DNA from: Paraburkholderia ginsengiterrae
GTDB taxonomy: Bacteria; Pseudomonadota; Gammaproteobacteria; Burkholderiales; Burkholderiaceae
Direction of reading: 5' to 3'
Assembly (NCBI RefSeq): GCF_001645125.1
Contig: NZ_LXKA01000087.1
Span: 62,001 to 126,000, forward strand
DNA length: 64,000 nucleotides
Below the pieces are notes generated by a model that saw nothing but the letters and a program-made list of their open reading frames with translations, had not been told where the DNA came from and ran no database searches. The position numbers were made by a program, and so were the translations under genes. Shown here in pieces: positions 17,872 through 26,138 of this stretch; position 1 is the first letter of the stretch, and each line of letters starts with the position of its first letter.

Positions 17872-18639
17872 TCAATTCATCACGAAGCCGCCGTTGACCG
17901 GCAGCAGTTGGCCAGTCACAAAGCGTGCGGCGTCGGACAACAGGAACAGCACCGGCCCGGTCACGTCGTCGGGCACTTGTGCGCGCGTGAGCGCGCGGCC
18001 TTGCAGGTAATACTGGTGACGCTCGGCGGGCACATAGGCGGTCGCCTCGACTTCGGTCAGTCCCGGCGCAATCGCGTTGACGGTCACCTGATGGGCGCCG
18101 AATTCGCGTGCCAGCGACCGGGTCATGGAAATCACCGCGCCCTTGCTCGCCACATAGGCGAGCAGCTTCGGTGCGCCCCACATCGCCGTATCCGAGGCGA
18201 TGTTGACGATGCTGCCGCGGTGCGAGTCGCGCAAATACGGCAGCGCGGCGGTGCTCATCAGCCAGGTGCCACGCACGTTGACGTTCATCACGGCGTCCCA
18301 CGTCTCGACTGACAACTCGTCGGCGAACTTGCCGCCGGAATTGGTGATGGCCGCGTTGTTGATCAGTGCGTCGAGACCGCCGAGGCGTGCTGCGGCCTGA
18401 TCGGCGAATTCCCGGATGCTGACGGGATCGGCGAGGTCGAGCGGCAGGTAGGTCGCCGCGTGGCCTTGCTCGACGAGCGATGCCGCAAGCGCGCGGCCTT
18501 CGTCGTGCAACACGTCGCCGAACACCACCTGAGCGCCGGCTTGCACCAGCGCGCGGACGAACGCCGCGCCAAGACCGCGCGCGCCGCCCGTCACCAGGAC
18601 GCGCCGGCCGTTGAGCGCTGCGGGCGCGTCGTTATGCAT
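17872..18639 (-). CDS. SDR-family dehydrogenase, probable cis-dihydrodiol dehydrogenase
   Basis: 255 residues, classical SDR with complete site: cofactor motif TGGARGLG near 18-25, NNAA at 94-97, S149, Y162 and K166 (AYVASKGAV). It oxidises or reduces a hydroxyl/carbonyl with NAD(P). Directly after the Rieske oxygenase gene (8-bp overlap), its likely job is turning the cis-dihydrodiol into a catechol. FabG-like reductases have the same motifs, so the specificity rests on context. Confidence 0.9.
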   Translation of the reverse strand: MHNDAPAALNGRRVLVTGGARGLGAAFVRALVQAGAQVVFGDVLHDEGRALAASLVEQGHAATYLPLDLADPVSIREFADQAAARLGGLDALINNAAITNSGGKFADELSVETWDAVMNVNVRGTWLMSTAALPYLRDSHRGSIVNIASDTAMWGAPKLLAYVASKGAVISMTRSLAREFGAHQVTVNAIAPGLTEVEATAYVPAERHQYYLQGRALTRAQVPDDVTGPVLFLLSDAARFVTGQLLPVNGGFVMN

Positions 18640-19723
18640 GGCTGTGGCCTGCTTCGGTCGAAGCCGGCGTAGCGCTGGCCGCTTGAGCGCGATGCGCGTC
18701 CAGATCGGCGAAGTCCTGCTGCGCGCGCTGACGCAACATGCGGCGCACGCGCGTCATGCCGACGTCGTGCTGATAGAGGAATTCGTGATTGCGCGCATTC
18801 GGCGCCATGCTTTCCAACACGTAGCGGTCTTGCTCAAGCACGTCCCAATGCAGGCCTTCCAGACGGTTGCGGTACATGAAGCGCCATGCGTCGCGCTGCC
18901 AGCCTTGCACCTTGCGGGTACGCCAGAAGTAGACCTGGCAGTTGTCTTCGTCGACGGGAACGGCGAAGCCGATGATCCCGAAGTTGCCGCCCGGGCCGAA
19001 CTTCTTCTTGTACGGAATCGCGAGGCGCATCCACAGGCAGCCGGTTTCGCCGAGTTCCACCCAGTCGAAGTTCACGTCGCGCTGGCCGACCTTTTCGAAC
19101 ATCAAGCCGGTTTCGGTCTTGCGCACGCGCATGTCGGCCTGCTTGTCGCCTTCGGCCATCGAGTGCGAGGTCGCGTGCAGATACGCGCCGTGCATCGGGT
19201 CCATCACGTTGTCGATCGCGTACTGGTAATTGCACTTCCAGTTCGACATGCACAGGAAGCTCGCGTATTCCTCGCCGACCAGTTCTTCCGGCAGCACCAG
19301 CGGCGTGGGTTCCTTATGCGCTTCGTCGCCGAACCACAGGAAGATCGCACCGGCATGCTCTTCGACCGGATAGGACTTCACGCACTTCTGGCCTTCCAGC
19401 GGGCAGTTCGACACGGCCGGTACTTTGGTGACCGTGCCGCCGCCGTCGATTTCAATGCCGTGATACCAGCACGCGACGCTGCCGCCGAGATTCCAGCCGA
19501 GCGACAGGCGCGCGCCACGATGCGGGCAGCGGTCTTCGAGCGCGCGGACTTTGCCTTCGTTGTCGCGCCACAGCACGATCTGGTCGCCGAGGCGCGTGAT
19601 GCCGATCGGCGCATTGCCGACTTGCCAGCTCGGCGCAACGGGATACCAGTAGTTGCGCAGGCCTTTGTTCAGGTACGCCTGGATCGGATCGGCCGCGCCT
19701 TGAGTGGTGTTGGGGGACGTCAT
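18632..19723 (-). CDS. Rieske ring-hydroxylating oxygenase, alpha subunit
   Basis: 363 residues. Rieske [2Fe-2S] ligands C66-x-H68 (RCPHRGARL) and C85-x2-H88 (ACWYHG). The catalytic iron site is seen as N172...D175-P-M-H178-x4-H183, with a likely third ligand D299 (LEQDRY). Length and lack of a neighbouring beta-subunit gene put it with alpha-only oxygenases such as carbazole dioxygenase or phthalate 4,5-dioxygenase types. It should receive electrons from the ferredoxin encoded at 20086 and the reductase at 8440. The substrate is unknown. The 8-bp overlap with the SDR gene suggests coupling. Confidence 0.93.
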   Translation of the reverse strand: MTSPNTTQGAADPIQAYLNKGLRNYWYPVAPSWQVGNAPIGITRLGDQIVLWRDNEGKVRALEDRCPHRGARLSLGWNLGGSVACWYHGIEIDGGGTVTKVPAVSNCPLEGQKCVKSYPVEEHAGAIFLWFGDEAHKEPTPLVLPEELVGEEYASFLCMSNWKCNYQYAIDNVMDPMHGAYLHATSHSMAEGDKQADMRVRKTETGLMFEKVGQRDVNFDWVELGETGCLWMRLAIPYKKKFGPGGNFGIIGFAVPVDEDNCQVYFWRTRKVQGWQRDAWRFMYRNRLEGLHWDVLEQDRYVLESMAPNARNHEFLYQHDVGMTRVRRMLRQRAQQDFADLDAHRAQAASATPASTEAGHSHA

Positions 19724-19772
19724 GAAGAGACTCCGGATACGGATGCGATGAAACGTGTTCGGGAAAGCGCGC

Positions 19773-20084
19773 TTATTCGGCGAGCAGGCGGAATTCGGCG
19801 GCGAGGCGCTCGCCGTCCCACGCTAGGCCTTCCGGGGTGCGGAAGCCAACGCGATTCAAACCGTCGACCACTTCCTGCAACTCCACTGCGCCGGCTTCAA
19901 AAACCTGTTCAAGCGCGTCGCCGAAGTCGTTTTCATACTGGGTCGGCTCGGCCTTGCGCGTTTGCCAGATGAAGTTGCCGGTCTCGCCCGGCTTTTCGAT
20001 CACGCCTTTGCCCGCGACGTTGTTCGGCTGCGGCGCAAGCCACGGCTTCAGGAAGGGATTGAAGTTCACGGTTTGCTCTCGCAT
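19773..20084 (-). CDS. Small protein of the 'recombinase-like helix-turn-helix' type, unknown role
   Basis: 103 residues. The start is ATG at 20084 (MREQTVNFNPFLKPW), one base after the ferredoxin stop and preceded by AAGGTGGA. The protein is acidic, with an N-terminal segment rich in Pro/Asn and a helical C-terminal half (EVVDGLNRVGFRTPEGLAWDGERLAAEF) that resembles a small HTH fold found in proteins named recombinase-like. In this operon a recombinase role is implausible; it may be a small accessory protein of the oxygenase. No catalytic motif is seen. Confidence 0.8.
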   Translation of the reverse strand: MREQTVNFNPFLKPWLAPQPNNVAGKGVIEKPGETGNFIWQTRKAEPTQYENDFGDALEQVFEAGAVELQEVVDGLNRVGFRTPEGLAWDGERLAAEFRLLAE

Positions 20085-20085
20085 G

Positions 20086-20400
20086 TCATTCCACCTTGAT
20101 CTGGATTTCTTCACCTGCGAGACGCACCGAGTACATCTTCAGGTCGCGGCCGCCGGGCTCTTTCAAGCACTTGCCGGTCGGGATATGGAACACGGCTTCG
20201 TGCAAGGGGCACTCGACGGTGTCGCCGTCAATAAAGCCCTGCGTCAGCAACGCATACGCATGGGGGCAGACGTTTTCCAGCGCGTACAGCGCATCGCCCA
20301 CCTTGTAGATGCCGATTTCCGTGCCGTCGAGCTTGAACTCGAGCGGCGTGTCATCGGACAGGTCGCCGGCATGGCCGGCGCAGCGCCATTGTTCAGTCAT
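20086..20400 (-). CDS. Rieske-type [2Fe-2S] ferredoxin
   Basis: 104 residues. Cluster ligands C45-x-H47 (NVCPHAYA) and C64-x2-H67 (ECPLHEAVF), with the GKCLKEPGGRDLKMY loop typical of BphA3-type ferredoxins. It carries electrons from the FAD reductase (8440) to the oxygenase (18632). It is the first gene of the 14-gene operon and has a strong AGGAGAAGG ribosome site. Promoter and operator-like palindrome are directly upstream. Confidence 0.93.
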   Translation of the reverse strand: MTEQWRCAGHAGDLSDDTPLEFKLDGTEIGIYKVGDALYALENVCPHAYALLTQGFIDGDTVECPLHEAVFHIPTGKCLKEPGGRDLKMYSVRLAGEEIQIKVE

Positions 20401-20423
20401 TTCTCGCCTTCTCCTGAAGCCTT

Positions 20424-20443
20424 ATGTTCCATACAAGGAACAT
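20424..20443. promoter_or_regulatory. Operator-like palindrome at the ferredoxin promoter
   Basis: Perfect palindrome ATGTTCC-ATACAA-GGAACAT. It lies just downstream of the predicted -10 box, about +11 to +30 of the operon transcript, a position suited to repression. The half CCATANNNGGAACAT recurs at 20715-20729. An IclR protein encoded nearby is the likely binder (inference). Confidence 0.65.
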
Positions 20444-20460
20444 CAGTTCGTGTATGGATA

Positions 20461-20488
20461 ATTATAGGAGCGACCTTGGCGAGAGCAA
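20461..20488 (-). promoter_or_regulatory. Candidate sigma-70 promoter of the aromatic operon
   Basis: Minus strand: TATAAT consensus -10 (20461-20466) and TTGCTC -35 (20483-20488), 16 bp apart. It would start the transcript near 20454, some 54 nt before the ferredoxin ATG. Confidence 0.6.
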
Positions 20489-20666
20489 ATAAAAATCTGG
20501 ACTGGTAGGGGAAAACACCGAGTGTGGCGCTCGCAAGACAGCGGCGGGTGGGCTGCGGCAACTATTGCGATCTCACGCTAAGCCTTTACAGGCTTAGGTT
20601 TGAGCATAATTTTCAGACAAATTCCGAAGCCTTCATGCGGGTTTGTACGGGGTCCAAAATTTTATT

Positions 20667-20692
20667 TTGACCACCTGAAGACTCACTATACT
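20667..20692 (+). promoter_or_regulatory. Candidate promoter of the porin gene
   Basis: TATACT (-10, 20687-20692) with TTGACC (20667-20672) upstream. The spacing is only 14 bp, so the -35 is weak and the promoter may need an activator. Confidence 0.4.
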
Positions 20693-20693
20693 T

Positions 20694-20729
20694 TTCCATA
20701 GGCGATACAAACGCCCATAGGTGGAACAT
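20694..20729. promoter_or_regulatory. Second operator-like element, porin promoter
   Basis: Inverted repeat TTCCA ... TGGAA flanking GGCG-ATACAAA-CGCC, directly after the porin -10 box. The segment CCATAGGTGGAACAT (20715-20729) matches CCATACAAGGAACAT (20429-20443) in 12 of 15 positions, the differences lying in the central three bases. Probably the same regulator binds both promoters. Confidence 0.55.
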
Positions 20730-20840
20730 AAAGCGTGGCAGTTTTGGCGCATAAACCCAGAACTGCATTCAACCCAAAGCAAGGATCAGGGAAGACGAAT
20801 CCGGCGAGAGCTATTCGTCGGGTGATCAGGAGAACCAACG

Positions 20841-21914
20841 GTGAAGCACATCATTGCAGCCGGCTTGACGGCAATCTGCGCAACGACGGGCGCATGGGCG
20901 CAGAGCAGTGTGACGCTATACGGCAGCCTGGATGCCGGTATCGCGTATGTCAGCAATGTAGGCGGCCATTCGAAGTGGATGGAAGAACAGGGCAACATGC
21001 AGCCTGACCGCTGGGGCCTGAAGGGTGTGGAGGATCTGGGCGGCGGTCTGAAGACGGTCTTTCAGCTGGAAAACGGCTTCTATACGAACACTGGCTCGTT
21101 TGCAAAAGCCGGTGTGCTGTTCAATCGCCAGGCGTTTGTTGGGTTGAGTTCAGACACGATCGGCACGCTTACGCTCGGCCATCAAACGCCTTTCAGCTTC
21201 GACGTGCTGGGTCCGCTGAGCACGGCGTATCTGGCGGCCAGCTGGTACGCGTTCCACCCGGGCAATATCGACGAACTCGCCGACACGGGCGTGGTGCCGT
21301 TCGACAACTCGGTGAAATTCCGCTCGGCGAGCTTCTATGGCTTCCAGGTCGGCGCGATGATGGGTCTCGGCAACACGACCAACTTCTCGACCGGCAAGAC
21401 ACTGAGCTTTGCACTTAGCTATGCTAATGGTCCGTTCAAGGCCGGCGCAACGTATGCGAACGAGCACAACCGCACGCCGTCGATCGTCACCACCGGCATC
21501 ACCACCTTCCAGGGCGTGGCCGCGGCGAACTACACCGCTGACAAGGTCGAAAACATGGGCGCGGGCGCGTCATATCAATTCGGCAAGCTGCTGGTGCATG
21601 CGCTGTACACGCGCGTGAAGCTGGAGTCGGCCGGGCACTCGGACACGTATCAAAGCTACGATGCCGGCGCGAATTACCAGTTCACGCCGTTTAACAGCAT
21701 CGCCGGCGGCGCCGCAACGACGACGCTGGCGGGCCACCGCTGGACGCAGTTCGAGATCGGCGACATCTACGCGCTGTCGAAGTCGACGCAGTTGTACGTG
21801 AACGCGCTGTATGAGCGCGCAGGCTCGAACACGGATGCGGCGTTCTTTACCGCAGGTGTGTCGAGTGGCCGGAACCAGACAATCATTCTGACCGGCATCC
21901 ACCACTCGTTCTGA
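20841..21914 (+). CDS. Outer-membrane porin, Omp32-type
   Basis: 357 residues, GTG start at 20841 with an AGGAG site 8 nt before. The signal peptide (about 1-20) ends in GAWA, and the mature protein begins QSSVTLYGSLDAG, the classical beta-proteobacterial porin start. DRWGLKGVEDLGGGLKTVFQLE and VGLSSDTIGTLTLGHQ follow, and the C-terminus ends in Phe (IILTGIHHSF) as required for outer-membrane insertion. It forms a general 16-strand diffusion pore. Divergent from the aromatic operon and sharing an operator-like motif with it, it likely admits the aromatic substrate. Confidence 0.94.
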   Translation: MKHIIAAGLTAICATTGAWAQSSVTLYGSLDAGIAYVSNVGGHSKWMEEQGNMQPDRWGLKGVEDLGGGLKTVFQLENGFYTNTGSFAKAGVLFNRQAFVGLSSDTIGTLTLGHQTPFSFDVLGPLSTAYLAASWYAFHPGNIDELADTGVVPFDNSVKFRSASFYGFQVGAMMGLGNTTNFSTGKTLSFALSYANGPFKAGATYANEHNRTPSIVTTGITTFQGVAAANYTADKVENMGAGASYQFGKLLVHALYTRVKLESAGHSDTYQSYDAGANYQFTPFNSIAGGAATTTLAGHRWTQFEIGDIYALSKSTQLYVNALYERAGSNTDAAFFTAGVSSGRNQTIILTGIHHSF

Positions 21915-21929
21915 TTCAGCTGTTCAGCG

Positions 21930-22904
21930 TCAGCTCGCCGCAACCGGTTTGCGGCGCGCCTGCTGCGCGGTCGGATCGTCCGGCCGCGGCCGGTAGCTGA
22001 GGCGCTCGGACAGTTCGAGCGCCGCCTGGCAAACGGCGATGATGAGCGGCTCGCGCTCTTCGGCTTCGCCGATATCCGAGCGTGGAATCGTGACCGTCAA
22101 GGCGGCGGCGATCTTGCCGCTTTGATCGCGCACCGGCGCGCTCACCACCGAAATCCCCCGCTCGAACGACGCTTCGCTCAACGCATAGCCGAGCGCCGCG
22201 CTTTCGCGCACGCGTCCGTACAGTTCCTCGACGGTGACCGGCGTGCGTTCGGTGAAGCGTTCGAGCTGCGGCTCCGGGTACAACTGACGCAATTCCTCGA
22301 AAGTCAGATCGCCCATCAACACCTGCCCGTGCACGGTTGCATGCGCGGGCAAACGCGTGCCGACGTGCACCTTCACGGAACTGAACATCGGCTCGTGGGT
22401 TTGCGCCTTGGCGACGAACACCACGTCGCGCTGGTCGCGAATCAGCAAATGCGTACTTAAACCCGTGGCATCGCGCAAACGCTCGAGAATCGGCGTGCCG
22501 ACATCGGTCAGTTCGAGCGAGCTCAGATATTCGAAACCGAGCCGCAGCACCGCGACGCTCAAGCGGAAATAACGGTCGCCATTGACGCGTTCGAGAAAGC
22601 CAAGTGCTTCCAGCGTCTGCAACAGACGGAAAGTGGTGGTGCGCGGAATGCCGATGCGCTTGGACAACTCGGGGGCGCCGAGCACCGGTTCGCGCGCGCT
22701 GAATTCCGCGAGAATGCGCAGGCCGCGTTCGAGGCCCGGCACCAGATACGTCGATCCGCCGGCGCTCTCTTCGCCGGTGGAATCGGGGGAATCAACGCCG
22801 TCCGCCTGGTCCGGCGACGCCGTCTCGTCCGGCAAGGCCGCGGCCGCCGCGCCGCGCGGCTTTGCCTGCTTGCGTCCCGCTCCTGTTTGCTCTTCTTTTG
22901 CCAT
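21930..22904 (-). CDS. IclR-family transcriptional regulator, paralogue of the operon-internal one
   Basis: 324 residues. A 50-residue acidic, low-complexity N-terminal extension precedes an IclR winged helix (GLERGLRILAEFS, IPRTTTFRLLQTLEALGFLER) and effector domain (VFVAKAQTHEPMFSSVKVHVG, HATVHGQVLMGDL, SEASFERGISVVSAPVRD). These blocks are almost identical in pattern to the regulator at 15502, so the two arose by duplication. It converges on the porin gene with a 15-bp gap. It probably controls the porin and operon promoters; which paralogue binds which site is open. Confidence 0.93.
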   Translation of the reverse strand: MAKEEQTGAGRKQAKPRGAAAAALPDETASPDQADGVDSPDSTGEESAGGSTYLVPGLERGLRILAEFSAREPVLGAPELSKRIGIPRTTTFRLLQTLEALGFLERVNGDRYFRLSVAVLRLGFEYLSSLELTDVGTPILERLRDATGLSTHLLIRDQRDVVFVAKAQTHEPMFSSVKVHVGTRLPAHATVHGQVLMGDLTFEELRQLYPEPQLERFTERTPVTVEELYGRVRESAALGYALSEASFERGISVVSAPVRDQSGKIAAALTVTIPRSDIGEAEEREPLIIAVCQAALELSERLSYRPRPDDPTAQQARRKPVAAS

Positions 22905-23130
22905 CTTGGCTGCCGTTTCTGCTGTTCATCAAGGTCAGATCAGCATCATAGCGCGAAGCACGCGCCGGTCAGCCGCCGTGGACGGGCGCCACGCGAATGC
23001 CGAGGTGTGACCGGCCATGTCAATTGCTGCACTGCCATCATATAGCGCGGTGCTATGCTTTGAACCGGTCCAATGCGCGAGGCTTGATTGCCGCGCTTTC
23101 GCTCTGCCCAGGCGTTCGGAGGCCACGCTC

Positions 23131-23418
23131 ATGTCCGATTCCATCCAGATCCAGGTTGCCGATTCGCACCTTTATCCGGGCTGCGCGGTGCAAATTCCGC
23201 ACTTGCCCGAAACGGAGAGCGCGGCGGCGGCCGTCGTCGAATTCGCGGACGGTTCCGGTGCCAACGCCACCTGCCATCGGCGGGCATTCGACGAACTCGA
23301 ATTGATGGTCGAGCGCTATGCCACGCAAAAGCGCCATCCTGTCGACACGAGGCACTGGCTACTCTTTGCCGTCGACGCATCGCATCACAGCTGGCGAGTG
23401 AAGCGCCGGCTGCCGTAG
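23131..23418 (+). CDS. Conserved small protein of unknown function
   Basis: 95 residues. The start at ATG 23131 (MSDSIQIQVADSH) is supported by a GGAGG site 8 nt upstream. No signal peptide, membrane segment or known motif is seen. The protein is soluble, mixed alpha/beta in composition, with His- and Trp-rich C-terminus (RHWLLFAVDASHHSWRVK). It is divergent from the second IclR gene and 98 bp before the phosphoesterase gene; no function is suggested by context. Confidence 0.7.
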   Translation: MSDSIQIQVADSHLYPGCAVQIPHLPETESAAAAVVEFADGSGANATCHRRAFDELELMVERYATQKRHPVDTRHWLLFAVDASHHSWRVKRRLP

Positions 23419-23516
23419 CCTGATCTTCAACCCGCCGCCCTTCTGCAACCGGTGCCGCGCGCACGCCGCCCCGAGCGGCGCCCCAGCGTCCGTTACCGCC
23501 ACTTCGGAACCGACTG

Positions 23517-25220
23517 ATGACAGACGACGACTCCAAACTGCCGCCGAACGCCCAGAACACCCACCACATTGATGACGCCCCCGACAACCCTGACCGCCGC
23601 CGCGTCCTCACCGGCCTTGCGGCAGTCGGAATCGGCCTGGCGCTGACGGGCTGCAAAACCGGCGACGCCATCGCGGAAAACGGCGCGCCGCGCAGCGCCG
23701 CCGACATGCGCCTCGACGCCGCGCTCCACGATCAGGTCAAAAACATCGTCGTGATCTACGCGGAGAATCGCAGCTTCGCGAATCTGTATGGCAACTTCCC
23801 CGGCGTTGAGCATCCGCTCGATGCGGTGAGCGCCGAGCGCTATCTGCAACTCGACCGCGACGGCAAAACGCCGCTGCCGCGTTTGCCGGCCATTTGGGGC
23901 GGCCTCGTGCCGCAAGCGCAGGAAGTGGACGGCAAGCGCTACATGATTGGCCAGAAGGACATCGCCAGCCTGCACAACCGCCCGTTCCATATCACCGACG
24001 CGCAAGGCACGCCGCTGCCGACCGGCGTGATCACGCGCGATCTGATACATCGCTTCTATCAGAACCAGATGCAGATCAACGCCGGCCGCAATAACCAGTT
24101 CGCCGCGTGGGGCGATTCCGGCGGCCTGGTGATGGGGCACTACCGCAATTCCGCCGACACGCTGCGTCTGTGGAATCTCGCGCAGCAATACACGTTGTGC
24201 GACAACTTCTTCATGGCGGCCTTCGGGGGCTCGTGGCTGAACCACATCTTTCTGATCTCGGCGCAAGCGCCGTTTTATCCCGACATCCAGAACAGTCCGG
24301 CGAAGAAGATGATGTCGGTGATCGAAGGCGACGATCCAACCGGCACGCGGCTCAAGCAGACAGCGGACTCGCCCGCCTCCGCATTGGACGGTCCGCCGAA
24401 GTTCGTCAACGACGGCGCATTCACCGCCGACGGCTACGCCGTCAACACCATGGCGCCGCCCTACCAACCCAGCTTCGTGCGCCCGGCCGAAGGCGGCAAT
24501 CCGGCTTACGCGGATCCGTCGAGTCCGCGCGTGCTGCCACCGCAAAATTACGCGACGATCGGCGACCGCCTGACGGAGAAAGGCGTGGACTGGGCGTGGT
24601 ACAGCGGCGCATGGCAATACGCGCTGGACCATCAGGACACCGGCGCGGTGCCCGACTTCCAGTATCACCACCAGCCGTTTAACTACTTCGTCAATTACGC
24701 GCCGGGCACCGCGGCGCGGCGCAAGTATCTGCGCGACGGCGGCCTGGGCAACGACGCCGCGACCAATCGTTTTATCGCCGACATCGACGCGGGGCGGCTA
24801 CCCGCCGTCACGTTCTACAAGCCGCAAGGCGACCTGAACATGCACGCGGGTTACGCGGACGTGGCATCGGGCGACCGGCACATCGCGACCGTCATCGAGC
24901 GCATTCAGCGCGGCCCGCAGTGGGCCAATACGGTGGTGATCGTCACCGTCGATGAAAACGGCGGCTGGTGGGATCCGGTCTCGCCGCCGAAGGGCGACCG
25001 CTGGGGGCCGGGCTCGCGGATCCCAGCGCTGGTGGTGTCGCCGCTGGCAAAGAAAGGGAATGTCGATCACACGGTGTACGACACCAATTCGATTCTTCGT
25101 CTGATTAGCCGCGTGCATGGACTGGCACCGCTTGACGGCGTGGCGGCGCGGGATCGGGCGTTCGCGGCTGGTGGGCTCGCGCCGTTGGGAGATTTGACGG
25201 CGTCTCTCGATCTGGCTTGA
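23517..25220 (+). CDS. Phosphoesterase, AcpA/phospholipase C family
   Basis: 567 residues. The N-terminus has a twin-arginine-like DRRRVLTG followed by a hydrophobic stretch and a lipobox-like LALTGCK (Cys about 44), suggesting an exported, possibly lipid-anchored protein. The catalytic domain matches the bacterial phosphoesterase family: IVVIYAENRSFANLYGNFPG, then WGDSGGLVMGHYRN, CDNFFMAAFGGSWLNH, and VTVDENGGWWDPVSPP near the end. Members include acid phosphatases and phospholipases C; which substrate is used here cannot be read. It converges on the DUF4410 gene. Confidence 0.88.
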   Translation: MTDDDSKLPPNAQNTHHIDDAPDNPDRRRVLTGLAAVGIGLALTGCKTGDAIAENGAPRSAADMRLDAALHDQVKNIVVIYAENRSFANLYGNFPGVEHPLDAVSAERYLQLDRDGKTPLPRLPAIWGGLVPQAQEVDGKRYMIGQKDIASLHNRPFHITDAQGTPLPTGVITRDLIHRFYQNQMQINAGRNNQFAAWGDSGGLVMGHYRNSADTLRLWNLAQQYTLCDNFFMAAFGGSWLNHIFLISAQAPFYPDIQNSPAKKMMSVIEGDDPTGTRLKQTADSPASALDGPPKFVNDGAFTADGYAVNTMAPPYQPSFVRPAEGGNPAYADPSSPRVLPPQNYATIGDRLTEKGVDWAWYSGAWQYALDHQDTGAVPDFQYHHQPFNYFVNYAPGTAARRKYLRDGGLGNDAATNRFIADIDAGRLPAVTFYKPQGDLNMHAGYADVASGDRHIATVIERIQRGPQWANTVVIVTVDENGGWWDPVSPPKGDRWGPGSRIPALVVSPLAKKGNVDHTVYDTNSILRLISRVHGLAPLDGVAARDRAFAAGGLAPLGDLTASLDLA

Positions 25221-25303
25221 GCGGCGCAGCATGGGTGGGGCGGGAATCGTTCGATTCGTCGGTGTTGAACCGCCTGCGGCGCGGCCGCGGGCGGCCGGTC
25301 GAA

Positions 25304-25978
25304 CTATTGCGCCGCACCGTGCAGCTTGGCGATCACGGCGTCTGAAATCTGCTGAGCGGTTTTCTTGATCGTCTTCTGCTCGTCATCGCGCGACATCACG
25401 AACTTGGCGGCAATCACATACGGGTTCAGTTTGATGACCGCGCCCGGCTTACCCTTGCTGTCGGCTTCGTCGACGGCCTGATACAGCGGCGGCAAGTCGG
25501 CCGCCCCGAGGCTGTCGCACGACACCGCCACCTGGATCGAATTCTGGCCGGCGCCGAAACCCACCATTGCCCGCCTGAGGCGGTTGCCGTCATCCACGCT
25601 CAGAAACACGCCGCGCACTTCCCACCCCGCCGTGGGCAGCGGACTGCCCGGCGCGCTGCGGCGCGCGTCGACGCCGCCCTTCTTCAGATCCGCGGTCAGC
25701 GCCTCCGCCATCTCGTCCACGATGTGCTTCGCGTGGTCCTGCGGATTCTTGTCCTGCCCCATCGGTCCCGGTCCGCTCGGCAGCAATCCGCGCAGCCGGC
25801 GCAAGCGTTGCCCCGGGCCACTGTCCGGCGTCACGTTCGCGGCGTCGAGTTCGAAGTCGGACACATAGACGACCGGCGCCGGCGCGGCGAACGCCGCGCT
25901 GTCCGCCGCGGCGCTCACGGCCGCCACCATGCTCAGGCATCCGGCCACCGCCGCGCAGTGCAAAAATCGACGCGCCAT
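25304..25978 (-). CDS. DUF4410-type exported protein
   Basis: 224 residues with a cleavable signal peptide (about 1-25, hydrophobic core AAVAGCLSMVAAVSAAA). The mature protein has the VVYVSDFELDAAN start and a helical region (AKHIVDEMAEALTADLKKGGVDA) seen in DUF4410 proteins, followed by a domain with GWEVRGVFLSVDDGNRLRRAMVGFGAGQ. Function unknown; probably periplasmic. A short GC-rich spacer separates it from the converging phosphoesterase gene and 160 bp from the divergent gene at 26139. Confidence 0.8.
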   Translation of the reverse strand: MARRFLHCAAVAGCLSMVAAVSAAADSAAFAAPAPVVYVSDFELDAANVTPDSGPGQRLRRLRGLLPSGPGPMGQDKNPQDHAKHIVDEMAEALTADLKKGGVDARRSAPGSPLPTAGWEVRGVFLSVDDGNRLRRAMVGFGAGQNSIQVAVSCDSLGAADLPPLYQAVDEADSKGKPGAVIKLNPYVIAAKFVMSRDDEQKTIKKTAQQISDAVIAKLHGAAQ

Positions 25979-26138
25979 AGTCCGCCTCCGCGAACGTCAT
26001 CAGGACGCGGCTATCGTACAACCCGCGCACATCGCGCGTCCGTTTTTTCGTGTCTGGACCTCTTACCTTTTGCCTTGCATAACGCCGCTCGCGGCATAGA
26101 CTGTTAGAGCAAAACTTCGCAATTTGTACGGGAGTGCT

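Noticed and set aside
19773-20084. Mobile-element remnant suggested by the recombinase-like protein
   Set aside because: No inverted or direct repeats, no catalytic recombinase residues, and exact operon spacing argue against it.
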